Below, one piece after another: positions 21,770 through 32,255 of a stretch of DNA of 64,000 nucleotides. The notes below the pieces were generated by a model that was not told where the DNA came from, searched no databases, and saw only the letters and a program-made list of their open reading frames with translations. The DNA is taken from NCBI GenBank assembly GCA_920105625.2, contig OV050030.1, positions 181,912,315-181,976,314 on the forward strand, written 5' to 3'. Every line of letters starts with the position of its first letter. The stretch's first letter is position 1. This DNA comes from Clusia tigrina. Taxonomy: Eukaryota > Arthropoda > Insecta > Diptera > Clusiidae. The translations under genes and the position numbers were made by a program.

Positions 21770-22165
21770 ATAGCCGCAGAAATAACTAAGCTTGATAAAA
21801 ATTTGATTTACCAATTTTCACTCGTGCTACGAATTTTATCTTGTGGAAAGAAGATTCAACAAGAGCAGTTTGGCCAACTGCTTAAAGACACCAGGGAGTT
21901 GTACCTCAGAAATTGTGGTTGGTGCAATATGCCCAGTTCTGTCCACAATGTTTTGGTCCACGGATGCGAAGTAATCAAATTCTTTGATTTACCAATTGGT
22001 AACATTTATTCAATTTATCTTTTGAATAAGAATAATTTTTATGTTTCCTTTTAGGTTCTTTGTCAGAAGAAGCGTTGGAAGCATCCCATAAGAATGTTCG
22101 AAAATATCGGCTGTCTCATTGTCGAAAAACGGGACGAGAAGATACTAACAAAGACTTAATGATAC
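21770..22165 (+). pseudogene. Transib/RAG1-like transposase C-terminus, two exons
   Basis: Exon 1 reads from about 21770 to 21998 through LIYQFSLVLRILSCGKKIQQ, LLKDTRELY and SSVHNVLVHGCEVIKF. A 56-nt gt...ag interval (21999-22054) follows. Exon 2 continues SLSEEALEASHKNVRKYRLSH. The pattern H-x3-L-x-H followed by S-E-x2-x-E and a basic helix matches the RAG1 C-terminal region that carries its catalytic glutamate. The transposase would cut at RSS-like ends. Everything N-terminal is lost, including the two catalytic aspartates. Family assignment rests on my reading of motifs, not on a search. Confidence 0.65.
21999..22054 (+). other. Short intron in the Transib-like transposase
   Basis: gtaacatt at the 5' end, a pyrimidine-rich tract and ttttag at the 3' end bound a 56-nt AT-rich interval, a normal size for fly introns. 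Skipping it joins LPIG to SLSEEALEA in one frame across a conserved block. Confidence 0.65.
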
Positions 22166-22570
22166 ATAAATAAAAGCCAGGCAAAAAATTCGAGACTAAC
22201 TCCTCAACAGGCGAATATATCCGTCTCTCCGAAACAAATAACTAGTAGTACTTTCGGTCAGAACAGATTTGCACTATTAGAGAATAAAAACGTTGACTCA
22301 ACTCTTGCAAACAATTCCATTGCCAAAACTCCGAAGCCACCACCATTCTACTTGCGAGATAAATGCTCAAATGCTTCAGTTGCAACTGTAAATAGTCTTG
22401 TAGAAATAACAATTTCCACGTAACGCCCATAACAAACGGGAATATAAAAGAAATTCAAATACTGACATACAATGAAAGCAATTACAGCAAAATAGCATCC
22501 TATCTTGAAAAAAATGGTAAAATCTACAATATATATCAACTGAAGTTGTTATTAAAGGTATTGAGAATAG
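22166..22570 (+). pseudogene. Jockey-like LINE ORF1, 5' part
   Basis: The frame shows NRFALLENKN (22262-22291) and KPPPFYLRDK, both typical of the N-terminal region of jockey-group ORF1 proteins, and then SNYSKIASYLEKNGKIYN. It is cut at 22570 by a BEL element. Coding resumes in the same frame at 30772. The exact 5' end of the LINE is unclear; it abuts the Transib-like coding sequence near 22165. Confidence 0.8.
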
Positions 22571-23052
22571 TGTTCATGAAGAACATGAGCCTCAATCCAT
22601 ACAGTCAACTCAGTCACATTCCTAAGTATGTGCTGGGAAAATATAAATAATTTTTTTTAACAAATTTACTCTAATTTCTCAATTCTTATCGCAACGGTGC
22701 TGGCATTTTTATTGCAGAATGCCTTACGCAATAAATTCTCCAGTAACTTGCCAATTATGTTTAAGTTTGTATATTGAATTACATTTACTTCGTCCGCTAG
22801 CTACCTTGAGAACAAAACCATCCGCACGGTTTTGTGCTGACACAGCACACGGGCCGGCTTAAATAATTATATATATTAGTAATAATTTTAATATAAATAT
22901 AGGGCAATTTTGTACTTACAATCAGAATAGTTCTTTACATCTAATAAACAAGTTGGATTTTCCCCCACTAGTGGTAAGAGATCCAATTTATATCCAAGAA
23001 AGAAATTCTCAACTTTTTTATTTGATAGCACTAAAGGAAGTGTATTTTTATA
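22571..23052 (+). repeat. BEL 5' LTR
   Basis: Starts tgttcatgaagaacatgag and ends tttttata (the partner LTR ends tttttaca). It contains the polyadenylation-like gcaataaattc near 22729. It shares nearly its whole length with 30314-30766. An AT-rich stretch at about 22855-22905 is longer here than in the 3' copy. Confidence 0.93.
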
Positions 23053-23069
23053 TGTTGACCCCGACGTGA
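23053..23069 (+). other. tRNA-Trp primer-binding site, one mismatch
   Basis: tgttgaccccgacgtga directly follows the 5' LTR. It is complementary to the tRNA-Trp 3' end except for T in place of the second G of the expected tgg. The mutation would weaken primer pairing at the CCA end. Confidence 0.85.
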
Positions 23070-23203
23070 TACACAAGCTATCACTACATTCACAAAGAGT
23101 CCCCCACCAGTGGTAAGACTTTATTGTAAAATCAGGTGCGTGATATACGCCATAACATAAATAAATGTAAATAGGCAATTATATTCATCAAGAGTCAACG
23201 AAG

Positions 23204-24680
23204 ATGAATATTGCAGCGTTAACCGACACCCAGTCACACATTGGTAAGGAAGTGGAACGTCAAGTCGATAACTTTAGGAAGGCGAATAAGGCACGCAAGG
23301 AGAAGCTTGCTTATGTCGAAGGCTATGGATTGTTGCGAAACACCAGGAGTATCCTTACTTCACCAACGATTTCTTTACTCAAACAAAGGCTGTGCGAGAC
23401 ACCTACTTCCTAAACTGCAGGAAGTGTGTATTCTATTACAGCAATAGGCCGAAAGAGCCAGATTTAGGACTGTGTCATCACCGAGGCGAACTTACATTCA
23501 GCATCCTGAGGAATCAACCACCACATCGAAATCCAATATAGCAGTTCCAATTATGTCAGCAAGTGTAGCCGGCCAAATCAGCCTACAAGGAATTTCCGCG
23601 AAACAACTTGAGGCAATGTTGGAACGTATCACCAAGGCACTTCAACAACCACAAACTGAGGATTATGCGAAGGTGATGATGGAAACTATATCCACTCAAT
23701 GGGCAACTTATTTTGCGCGACACGAGGTCATCTGTCTTGAAATTGACGACAACCATATGGAAGGCTATGATGTAAATCTCACATTTGAACTGGAAGATAC
23801 TGTGCAACAAGTGACTATCAGTCTACATCAAGTACTCAGAGAAGCACGCAAGGGCAAGTCTAAACTACAAGAAGTCACATTGCCCAAAACTGAAATTCCC
23901 AAATTCAGCGGATCATACACTGAATGTGAGGCATTTCACGATTTATATACCCAAATGATCCATGAATCAAATATTGGGAACGCACAAAAGATATGGTACC
24001 TGAAAAATACTTTGACAAGTGAAGCATCAAAAATAATTTCACATATAACTGTCTCCAGTAATAACTGCGAGATGGCTTGGCAAACAATTAAGGCTCGGTA
24101 TTCAAATAAGAGGTTCATAATGACTAGGTTAATGGACAAAATTTTCAACCTTCCAGTGGTACAGGAAGATTCATCGAAAGGGCTCAGAAAACTCTATGAC
24201 AATACAAATGAGTGTCTCTTGATCATTGAAGCGTTGAACACCGAAATTGATGGATGGGATCCACTGTTGATATATATGTTAATAAAAAAGCTTGAATAAC
24301 GCACGCATGCCATTTTCGAGCAATCTTTGGCTAACCCTTGTGAATTTACAAAATTGCGGGAAGTCCTCCAATTTATCGAAAAAAGATTCCAAGCACTACA
24401 GCTCTTGGAAATTAAAGCAAGACCAGAAGTGAAGTAACATCATTGGTTGCCAAAGGCTCGTGCCCTTATTGCAATAAACACCATGCGCTATACATGTGTG
24501 AAGGGTTTCTTAAAATGTCGCCTAAAACCAGATTTTATGAAATAAAAAACTGAAGGTTTGCATAAATTGTCTGAAGCCCGATCATAAGTGCAAAATAAGA
24601 GTGCAAAAAAAGAGGATGCACCATTTGTGGCAAAAAACACAACACCTTGCTACACTTCGAACAACTACAACAAAAGAACA
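23204..24680 (+). pseudogene. BEL gag with nucleocapsid, broken
   Basis: An N-terminal piece (MNIAALTDTQSHIGKEVERQ) changes frame at about 23345. The main piece, 23472-24299, includes TLPKTEIPKFSGSYTECEAF, the DUF1759 block, and ends in a stop just before the capsid C-terminal part (FTKLREVLQFIEKRFQALQ) at 24345-24405. Zinc-binding strands follow: CPYCNKHHALYMC and CTICGKKHNTLLHFE. At least four lesions separate the pieces. Confidence 0.85.
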
Positions 24681-25492
24681 AGAAGAACAGTACGAATATC
24701 GAATCAACACATCAAGGTTCATCAATGATTGCATCAACAACTTCTTCTCGGACTAATACCTCATTAACAACAACAACGAAAAGTTCATACGTGTTCTTAG
24801 CAACAGCTCTAGTACAAGTTAAAAACAGCAGCTTGAACTTCATCAACTGTAAGACAATATTGGACTCAGGGAGCCAAGTAAACCTTATATCTAAAAGATT
24901 TGCAAACAGACTGGGTTTGAAATCAACACATCATTCCTTACAAATCACAGGGATTGGTAACAACACATCAAGTGCAGGCAACTACACAAACATTACCATC
25001 GCTTCTACAATTACGGGCTTCACAGCCAACATTGACACGCACATAATTGATCAAATAACCAATGATCAACGCATTAATAACATTGACATCAGCAAATGGA
25101 AAATTCCAAGAAATATAAAATTGGCTGAAGGTGGACTTACTGAATTGTACTCCTCTCTAATGTCAATTGGCAAATAAAAATAGACAAGCATTAGTCTACA
25201 CTTCAAAATACTGTATTGGGATGGGTAGTACTGGGAAAGGCTGCAACTCAAACTACCGACTCTGTATTCTGCGGACTTGGCTATGAGGACGACGCTCTCA
25301 ATGAACAAGTCACGATTTTGGGAATTAGAAGAAGTCAATAATGAAACTAAACTTGTTAGTGAAGATGGAGCACGATGTGAGGACATCTTTAAAACTAAAA
25401 CAACCCGTGATAATGATGGTCACTATACTGTACAGTTACCATTAAAAATGGATCCAGTGGTTCTCGGAAATTCTTGCAGCATGGCGATTTAG
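24647..25492 (+). pseudogene. BEL protease and pol N-terminal region
   Basis: The aspartic protease active site reads ILDSGSQVNLISKRF at 24859-24903, with catalytic Asp present. WKIPRNIKLAEGG follows. A frame change near 25125 precedes GLTELYSSLMSIGK and a stop. The fragment 25277-25492 holds FWELEEVNNE and GHYTVQLPLK, the linker before RT. Confidence 0.85.
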
Positions 25493-25558
25493 CGCTTCAG
25501 GTCGTTGGAAGCTCGCTTTGATAAATCCAGTGAACTAAGGTAAGCATATTCAACCTTC

Positions 25559-26398
25559 ATCAAAGAATATGAAAATCTTGGGCACATGGACGAAATAAAG
25601 TACAAAAATAAAAGCCAAAGGCGGTACTTTATACCTCATCATTGTGTATTCAAACCGGAAAGCACAACCACAAAATTGAGGGTAGTTTTTGATGCCTCCG
25701 CAAAAACATCAAATAACGTTTCTCTTAACGATATAATGCTTGGTGGGCCAGTAGCACAAGACAATCTTTTCTTAATTCTGCTGCGATTCAGGCAGCAACC
25801 CTTTGCTGTGACCTCAGATATTGCTTAGATGTACAGGCAATTCCGCGTGACAGAAGAAGACCCTCATTTGCAAATAATAATTTGGAGGGATTCTGTAACC
25901 CAGCCATTCAAGTTCTACAAACTAAAGACAGTAACATATGGCACCAAGTCGGCTCCATATCTAGCTACATGGTGCCTAAACCAATTAGCTGCTGCTGTCA
26001 CAGTCAAGCATTTCTACGTTGATGACTTAATGAGTTCATTCAAAACCTTAGACGAGGCACTCAGAACTCAAGATGAGTTAATAAAAATGATGAATCGTGG
26101 AGGGTTACAACTGCGCAAATGGTGTTCTAATCACATAGCGTTGCTGCGAAACTTAAATTCAGAAGATCGCGGAATCAAACTGGACATTTCTACAAATGAA
26201 GATCAATTCACTAAATCTCTTGTGCTAACCTGGCAACCTCAATTCGACAACTTCTGCATTAAATCATCATGGCCATCACCAAAAAGGCTGACAAAACGCT
26301 CTGTATTAGCAGATATATCCCAGCTATTCGATGCGCTAGGATTTGTAAATCCAGTAGTAGTTATTGGAAAGGTTTTTCTCCAACAACTCTGGGAATAG
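25559..26398 (+). pseudogene. BEL reverse transcriptase
   Basis: RT motifs are in order: YFIPHHCVFKPESTTTKLRV, FDASAKTSNNVSLND, QFRVTEEDPH, VTYGTKSAPYLA and HFYVDDLMSS with the catalytic YVDD. A single stop at 25826-25828 replaces the codon after DIA, just before MYRQFRV. The C-terminal thumb KSLVLTWQPQFD and LADISQLFDALGFVNPVV follow. Apart from that stop the frame is open for 270 codons. Confidence 0.9.
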
Positions 26399-26990
26399 AA
26401 TTTGGATTGGGATGCCGCCCTACCTCAAGAGTTACATACCAAGTGGCTCAGATGTAGGACCCATGTATTTACCTCAGATCTGAGGGCATTAAGGGATATT
26501 TTGTATCGCACTTACTATTTGCGAAGTCCAGAGTAGCTCCGAGGAAGAAACAATCCTTAGCGAGACTGGAGCTCTGCGCAGCAAAACTACTAGTACAACT
26601 TATAAGAAAGATTCAGCAAGCACTGACAATAACGTTTGATGAAATAATTTGCTAAACGGATTCAACCATTGTGTTGGCTTGGATAACACCACCGTCTTCC
26701 AGCATGAATACCTTCGTGGCAAAGAGAGTGGCCAGCATTCAACGTTCAACAACAGGTAGTCAATGGAGACATATAGCAGGTGACGAAAATCCAGCTGATA
26801 TTATATCATGAGGAATGCTTCCAGAATAACTCATAAAATTGAGGTTATGGTTTCATTGGCCTCCATTCCTATATTCTGACAAGAAATGTTGGCCTATACC
26901 GCCAACCATTAGTTCAAACTGGAATCAAGAGAGATTCAACAAATAAATTCTCACAATTCGCTTAAAAGATTGCAGCGAACAATGGCATTC
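26399..26990 (+). pseudogene. BEL RNase H region, heavily broken
   Basis: Pieces in changing frames read AKSRVAPRKKQSLARLELCAA, then TDSTIVLAWI (RNase H acidic site), VAKRVASIQ, and QWRHIAGDENPADIIS followed by a stop. The order matches RNase H in BEL elements. A short deletion after position 26455 removes the preceding part. Confidence 0.8.
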
Positions 26991-27229
26991 ACTCATAGAT
27001 TCATAAGCAACTGTCGGCTACAAACGGCGAAGAGAACATTAAAAATACATCCCACCATTGAAGAACTAGATCAATCGTTAACATCCATTGTAAAGCTATC
27101 CAGAAACAGACATTTGCATCAGAAATAAGCCAACTCAAAAAAGGTAAGGAGAAAAATAGCTGCAGTCCACTTTCTCCACTTACTCCATATTTGGTGGTGG
27201 GAATCATAAGTGTAGGTGGTAGACAACAA

Positions 27230-27960
27230 ATGTCAAAACTACGGCTCAACATCAAATATTGCTTCCTCATTCCAATCCAACTGTCACCCTGGTAGCAATA
27301 TCAGGAAGACAAAATGCATGCGGACCCAATGGTCCGCATGCAGCCCTGAGAGAAAATTTCTGGCTGCTGCGAGCTAATGAAATCACAAAATCGGTGTGCA
27401 AAAACTGCCGCAAATGCTTTTTTGCACGCCCCGCAGGTATTTCCCAACTCATGAGAAATTTACCTATTGAGCGGGTACAACCAGTTAGACCATTTACAAA
27501 CATAGGGATTGATTTTTGTGGACCATTGCAAATACATTATTGTATTAGAGGAAAACGTCCCACAAAGGCATACATTGCAGTGTTCATATGCTTATCAACG
27601 AAGGCTATTCACTTTGAAATAGTATCAACCTTACAACAGCTGCTCAAAATATTTTCATCACGAAGAGGTATTCCAGCAAAAATATTCAGTGACAATGCCA
27701 CTAACTTCAAGGGAGCTCAGTCAAAATTGAAATAACTACATATATTGTTGAAGGATGAAACCAATAAGATTGAGCAGCATATTACTCAAAAGGGTATCCA
27801 ATGGATCAACATTCCAGCCAGATCTCCTCATGTACGCGGAATATGGGAAGCAGCAGTAAAATCATTAAAGTACCATCTCAAACGAGTAATCGACGACTAT
27901 AGCTTGACCTATGAACAACTGCTGACCGTTGTGGTTAAAATTTAAGCCTTACTGAATTCT
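27230..27960 (+). pseudogene. BEL integrase
   Basis: The zinc-binding half shows ENFWLLRANEITKSVCKNCRKC. The core shows GIDFCGPL (first Asp), IAVFICLSTKAIHFEIVS and SDNATNFKGAQ (second Asp). A stop at 27733-27735 splits it from GIQWINIPARSPHVRGIWEAAVKS, which carries the third acidic residue as E in the WEA motif. A few residues between IVS and FSSRRGIP are missing compared with the BEL copy at 50360-51037. Confidence 0.88.
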
Positions 27961-27975
27961 AGACCACTAACACAA

Positions 27976-28572
27976 ATGTCCACAAGTCTAAATGACTTCC
28001 GAGCACTTTCACCCAGTAGCTTTCTTGGGCTTGAACCAATTGGCGGGCAATCAACGCGGCCACCAGGTGAAAGCTTGCTATCCCAATGGAAAGAACTTAA
28101 CAAAATAATGCAACAGTTTTGGGATCGCTGGTCAAATGAGTATTTTCAAAGTCTGCAACCTCGAACGAAATGGCGAATACCCTCCGATAACATCCCGGAA
28201 GGTACACTGGTGCTACTCCAGGATGATAACTTACCTCTACGTCAATGGCGACTAGGAAAAGTAGTGAAGGTTCACAAAGGAAATGACGGTTTGGTACGAA
28301 CTGTGGACCTCAAGGTCGGTTCAGGAAACACCTCCCGGTCCATACATGGAATTTGTCCTTTACAACCAGATTGTCAACCTAAAACTCCTCTGGATAATTC
28401 TTTAGAAACCGACCCAAGTGAATTGAAACAATCTCAACAAATAACATCCCTCGATAAATCTTTAGAAACTGACCCAAGTGAATTGAAGCAGTCTCAACCA
28501 AAGCAGCAAGTTCGTTCCTTATGTATAACAGGCCGATCTGTTAGGCGAAGACCAAGATTCAAACCAATATAA
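27976..28572 (+). pseudogene. BEL DUF5641 domain with duplicated tail
   Basis: An open frame of 198 codons covers FWDRWSNEYFQSLQPRTKW, GTLVLLQDDNLPLRQWRLGKV and VRTVDLKV, the integrase-linked DUF5641 domain. The C-terminal tail contains a directly repeated segment, LETDPSELKQSQ, at about 28405-28440 and 28462-28497 (57-bp period). The fragment would end with RRRPRFKPI. Confidence 0.85.
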
Positions 28573-28606
28573 AAAAAACTGGTTACAACCCAAGACAAAG
28601 GCTAGA

Positions 28607-30271
28607 GTGCAGCAATATGGACGAATCAGTAAAAATGTGGCAGATCCTGCAAAGGAAACCAGTATGGAACCTTCATATAAAAGAAGGAAAATTTCATCAG
28701 GTATTCTAGGATTGCTTACCATGAATTTAATCACCACAGCCATAGCTCTCACTTCAAGCAGCAACTTGGTAGAAATTACATCATTCGAACATAACCCTGT
28801 GATTTATTTTGAAGACATGGGCAGAATGAATTGGATTCAAAGTCATTGGAATATACTGGTGTATTTCTATCTTAGTTCTTACTGAACTAAATGGATTCAA
28901 ATCAATCCTTTATGACATCAAAAATATATGTGAAAAGACCAATTATTTCTTAAAAATACTGTCGTGCCACCGTAAATGAGATTGAACACAAAATTGAAGA
29001 CTTACAACGAATCAATGAACTGATTCATCACCACCATGTTAGGCTTAAATGTGCACCACTAGAAATCATTGGCAGTATACAACATAGTTTATATGGTGTC
29101 CTCGACAAGGAATATGCTGATTATATCGAAGGAGAAATAGCAAAATCTGCTGAAAATGAGAATCATATACTTGAGCTCGCAAAAAGACACGAGTCCATGC
29201 TTGAATCAACTCGTAATTTGTTTCGCAAGACTACTGATCAGATTAAAGGCCAGTTCAAGACACTAAAGGAACATATAAACGAAGCAGTTCAGGTCGAAAT
29301 ATTTACGGCTCTATCAGGATACTCACTCATACTAATGAACAACTGTGAGAAAATACAAACCGAAGTTCTCAGCATACTAACGGATGCTTACACAGGCAAT
29401 TCTAGCACACAATTATTGTCACCGGAACAGCTTAAACAGCAAATTTACTTCAAACGAGAACAATTGCCTTCCACTCTCACACTTCCATTTCAAGGAGAGG
29501 ACTTATTATCAATTTACATAATGATGACTTCAAAGGGAAGAGTAATAAGAGAAAGATTGTATTCAAACTTCAAATTCCGTTACTAAGCTTAGAAACATTC
29601 AGTCTTATGCATATGTAGCCCTTGCCAACTCGAGTAGCAGACAGTTTCTTGTTTATTCAACCAACAAAACAGCAAATTTATTTGTACTCAAGAACGACCC
29701 ATATATTCTAAGGAATCATCAGTCTCCAAGCCACGAGGTCAACATGCTCAATGACAACAAATGGGACTTAGCTCCCTGCAGGGTTATGGCCACGATTCCT
29801 TCTCAATATCGGATTCAGCTAAGGGCTCCCGGGCAATGGATATTTTCGGTATCAACAACATCCGTCATCAATATGGTTTGCAAAATGCAACATGAAAGAA
29901 GAGAAATCTCCGGCAGCGGCATGATCAGCCTAGCACCAGGATGCACAATTCACCACAAAACAATGATGAACCAAGCACCAAACACTTTCGAGACCTCTTC
30001 AACATACACAATGCCTATTAGCAGTAATTTAACAGAAATGATTTTGAATCACTCATATTTGTAGTCACATGAAATTTCACCAGCACCATTGCCAGAATTC
30101 GACACGGAAGATGGCAAGGAGCCACTAATGTCAATGAAGCAGCACACCACGTTTGACAAGGTCCATCATGTACATCACTATATAGTGATGTATCTTATCA
30201 TCGACGCTGTCATCATACTAGCGATATACCCATACCAACACAAAAACAAAACCAGGCGAAATTTAAATTGA
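28607..30271 (+). pseudogene. Env-like gene of the BEL element, broken
   Basis: Frames between DUF5641 and the 3' LTR resemble, in position and in short motifs, the env-like gene of the complete BEL element at 48266-50010. Shared features are an IIGSIQHSLYGVLD-like segment (29064-29106), a heptad-rich middle region, LLSPEQLKQQI (29416-29448) against LLTPEQLHTEV, and a C-terminal hydrophobic segment near 30175-30240 followed by basic residues. It is broken by at least four stops or frameshifts. An envelope fusion role is known for some insect env genes but not shown here. Confidence 0.7.
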
Positions 30272-30313
30272 GAAGCCTCGGAATACCCTTGAACACCTTT
30301 AAAGCGGGGAAGA

Positions 30314-30766
30314 TGCTCATGAAGAACATGAGCTTCAATACATACAGTCAACTCAGTCACATTCCTAAGTATGTGCTGGGAAAATATAAATAATTTTTAT
30401 TTAACAAATTTACTCTAAATTCTCACTTCTTATCGCAACGGTGCTGGGAATTTTATTGCATAATGTCTTACGCAATAAATTCTCCAGTACCTTGCCAATT
30501 ATGTATAAATTTGTATATTGAATTACATTTACTTCGTCCGCTAGCTACCGTGAGAACAAAACCATTCGCACGGTTTGGTGCTGACACAGCCCATATAAAT
30601 ATATATAAATAGAGGGCAATTTTGTACTTACAATCAGAATAATTCTTTACTTCTAATAAACAAGTTGGATTTTCCCCCACCAGTGGAAAGAGGTCCAAAC
30701 TTATATCCGAGGAAGAAACTTTCTATGTTTTTTATTTGAAAGCACTAAAAGAAGTGTATTTTTACA
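30314..30766 (+). repeat. BEL 3' LTR
   Basis: Begins tgctcatgaagaacatgag and ends tttttaca, preceded by the purine tract aaagcggggaaga. It pairs with the LTR at 22571-23052. The first bases tgc differ from tgt in the 5' copy. Confidence 0.93.
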
Positions 30767-30771
30767 AATAG

Positions 30772-31360
30772 TGTAAGTACTAATGAAATCAAAGATTCTC
30801 TCGAAATTGCCGGATTTAAAGTTCAAACGGTATTCCCCATTAAAAACAGAGACAAAGTACCACAACCACTATTTCAAGTAGAACTTGAACCAAATGGAAG
30901 AAAATTAAAAAGTAGCAGTAGTTACACAGACGAATAACCGTTGAAGAACCACACAAAAGAAAAGGCCCTGTCCAATTGCCAAGAATACAGGCACACTAAA
31001 TCGTACTGTACCTTACGCACTGTTTGTGTTGCCTGTGGGGACCTTCACCATTCCTCCAAGTATGTGTCTGAGAAATCAAACATAAATGCAAAAAAATGCA
31101 GTAATTGTGGGGGAAAAACACGCCAAACTACAGAGGCTCCTCAGTGTATTTAGCACTAAAAAATAAATTAGATCAGAAACAGCAACCAGCTTATCATTAC
31201 ACAGAGATTGTCAAATCAATCCAACCCCATAAGCAACTGACCAGTGACAACGCTGCTACACCAAGGTCATATGCCAACGTAGTGAAGTCTGGATCTGTAG
31301 AAATTCCTGGCTTTGCGAATCCTATGCAAAATGTAGAATCCATGATATGAAAATAAACAA
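30772..31360 (+). pseudogene. Jockey-like LINE ORF1, 3' part with zinc knuckles
   Basis: Coding resumes after one copy of the BEL target duplication, in the frame used before 22570: TNEIKDSLEIAGFKVQTVFP. After a stop and frame changes it reads NCQEYRHTKSYCTL, CVACGDLHHS and CSNCGGK, CCHC-type knuckles that bind RNA. The tail SYANVVKSG is common at ORF1 C-termini of this group. Confidence 0.85.
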
Positions 31361-31439
31361 ATTGTATGACACAATTTATGACATCAATGCAAAGCATGTT
31401 GCACGAGTTGTTGAAATCTCAAAACCAACTTATGCAATT

Positions 31440-32170
31440 GTTGATATCTAAAATAAGAACTATATTAAAATATGTCATTGGAATGCAAACGGCATTTGCC
31501 AACATAAACTTGAAATTCAACACTTCCTGCATACTAGGCAAATTGACATTATGCTTTTATCAGAAACGCACTTGACAAACCAAAATTATTTTGTAATATC
31601 AGGATATAAATTCTACAAGACAAACCATCCTGATAATAAAGCACATGGCGGTACGGGTATATTAATAAGCGCAGATTTAAGCATCATGCACTAGAAGAGT
31701 ATGAAAAGGACTATCTGCAGGCAACATCAATATGTCTTCAATGCTGGGAGGAAAAAATTGTACTAAGTGTAGTCTATTGTCCTCCAAGATACTCAGTGAC
31801 TGAATTACAATTCACACAATTCTTTAAATTATTGGGGAACAAATATTTGGCAGCAGGTGATTATAATGCGAATCATACCTTTTGGGGCTCCATGTTAATA
31901 AATCCCAAAAGCAAACAAATGTTCTCTGCGCTACTGAATCGATGTTCTAACCTCGACTGCGTGTCTTCAGGGCAACCGACATACTGGCCTCTGACCCTCA
32001 AAAAGTGCCCGGCCTCATCGACTTTGGCATAACCAGTGGTATTGATCGAGATTTGTTATCTGCAGAATCGTGTTTAGAGCTCGCTTCTGATCATTCATCA
32101 GTTATTATATGTCTGCATAAACAAGCTCAACTGGGTAAGAAAACAGGTCACCTAACCAATAAAAGAACAA
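31440..32170 (+). pseudogene. Jockey-like LINE ORF2: endonuclease
   Basis: The endonuclease begins at about 31470 with CHWNANGICQHKLE and LLSETHLT (catalytic Asn and Glu). It continues with GGTGILI and AAGDYNANHTFWGS (Asp and Asn) and ends with LASDHSSVI (SDH) at 32080-32105. Several frame changes and a stop near 31694 interrupt it. Confidence 0.88.
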
Positions 32171-32255
32171 GCTGACTCAGGTACCGTCAATATGTAAGTA
32201 GTCATATAAACATTGGTCCTCGACTAAAGATTGCAAGCGATATTAACTCGGCACT

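Larger units (their letters stand above)
20814..22165 (+). mobile_element. Transib-like (RAG1-related) DNA transposon, 3' end lost
   Basis: The left end begins with the heptamer cacagtg, a 12-nt spacer and the nonamer acaaaaacc. About 1 kb downstream on the same strand lies coding sequence similar to the C-terminus of Transib and RAG1 proteins. Transib elements have RAG-like terminal signals, so the two pieces support each other. The middle (20842-21770) is AT-rich and too decayed to read. The right end is missing where the LINE begins near 22166. No matching right terminal repeat was found in the window. Confidence 0.65.
22571..30766 (+). mobile_element. Complete BEL/Pao element inserted in a LINE ORF1
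   Basis: Two LTRs (482 and 453 bp) bound an 8.2-kb element with gag, protease, RT, RNase H, integrase, DUF5641 and env-like parts. A 5-bp duplication aatag flanks it (22566-22570 and 30767-30771), as BEL elements make. The LTRs differ by indels and substitutions, and genes contain many stops, so it is older than the BEL element at 47618-56513. The primer-binding site and a polypurine tract (aaagcggggaaga, 30301-30313) are in place. Confidence 0.95.
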
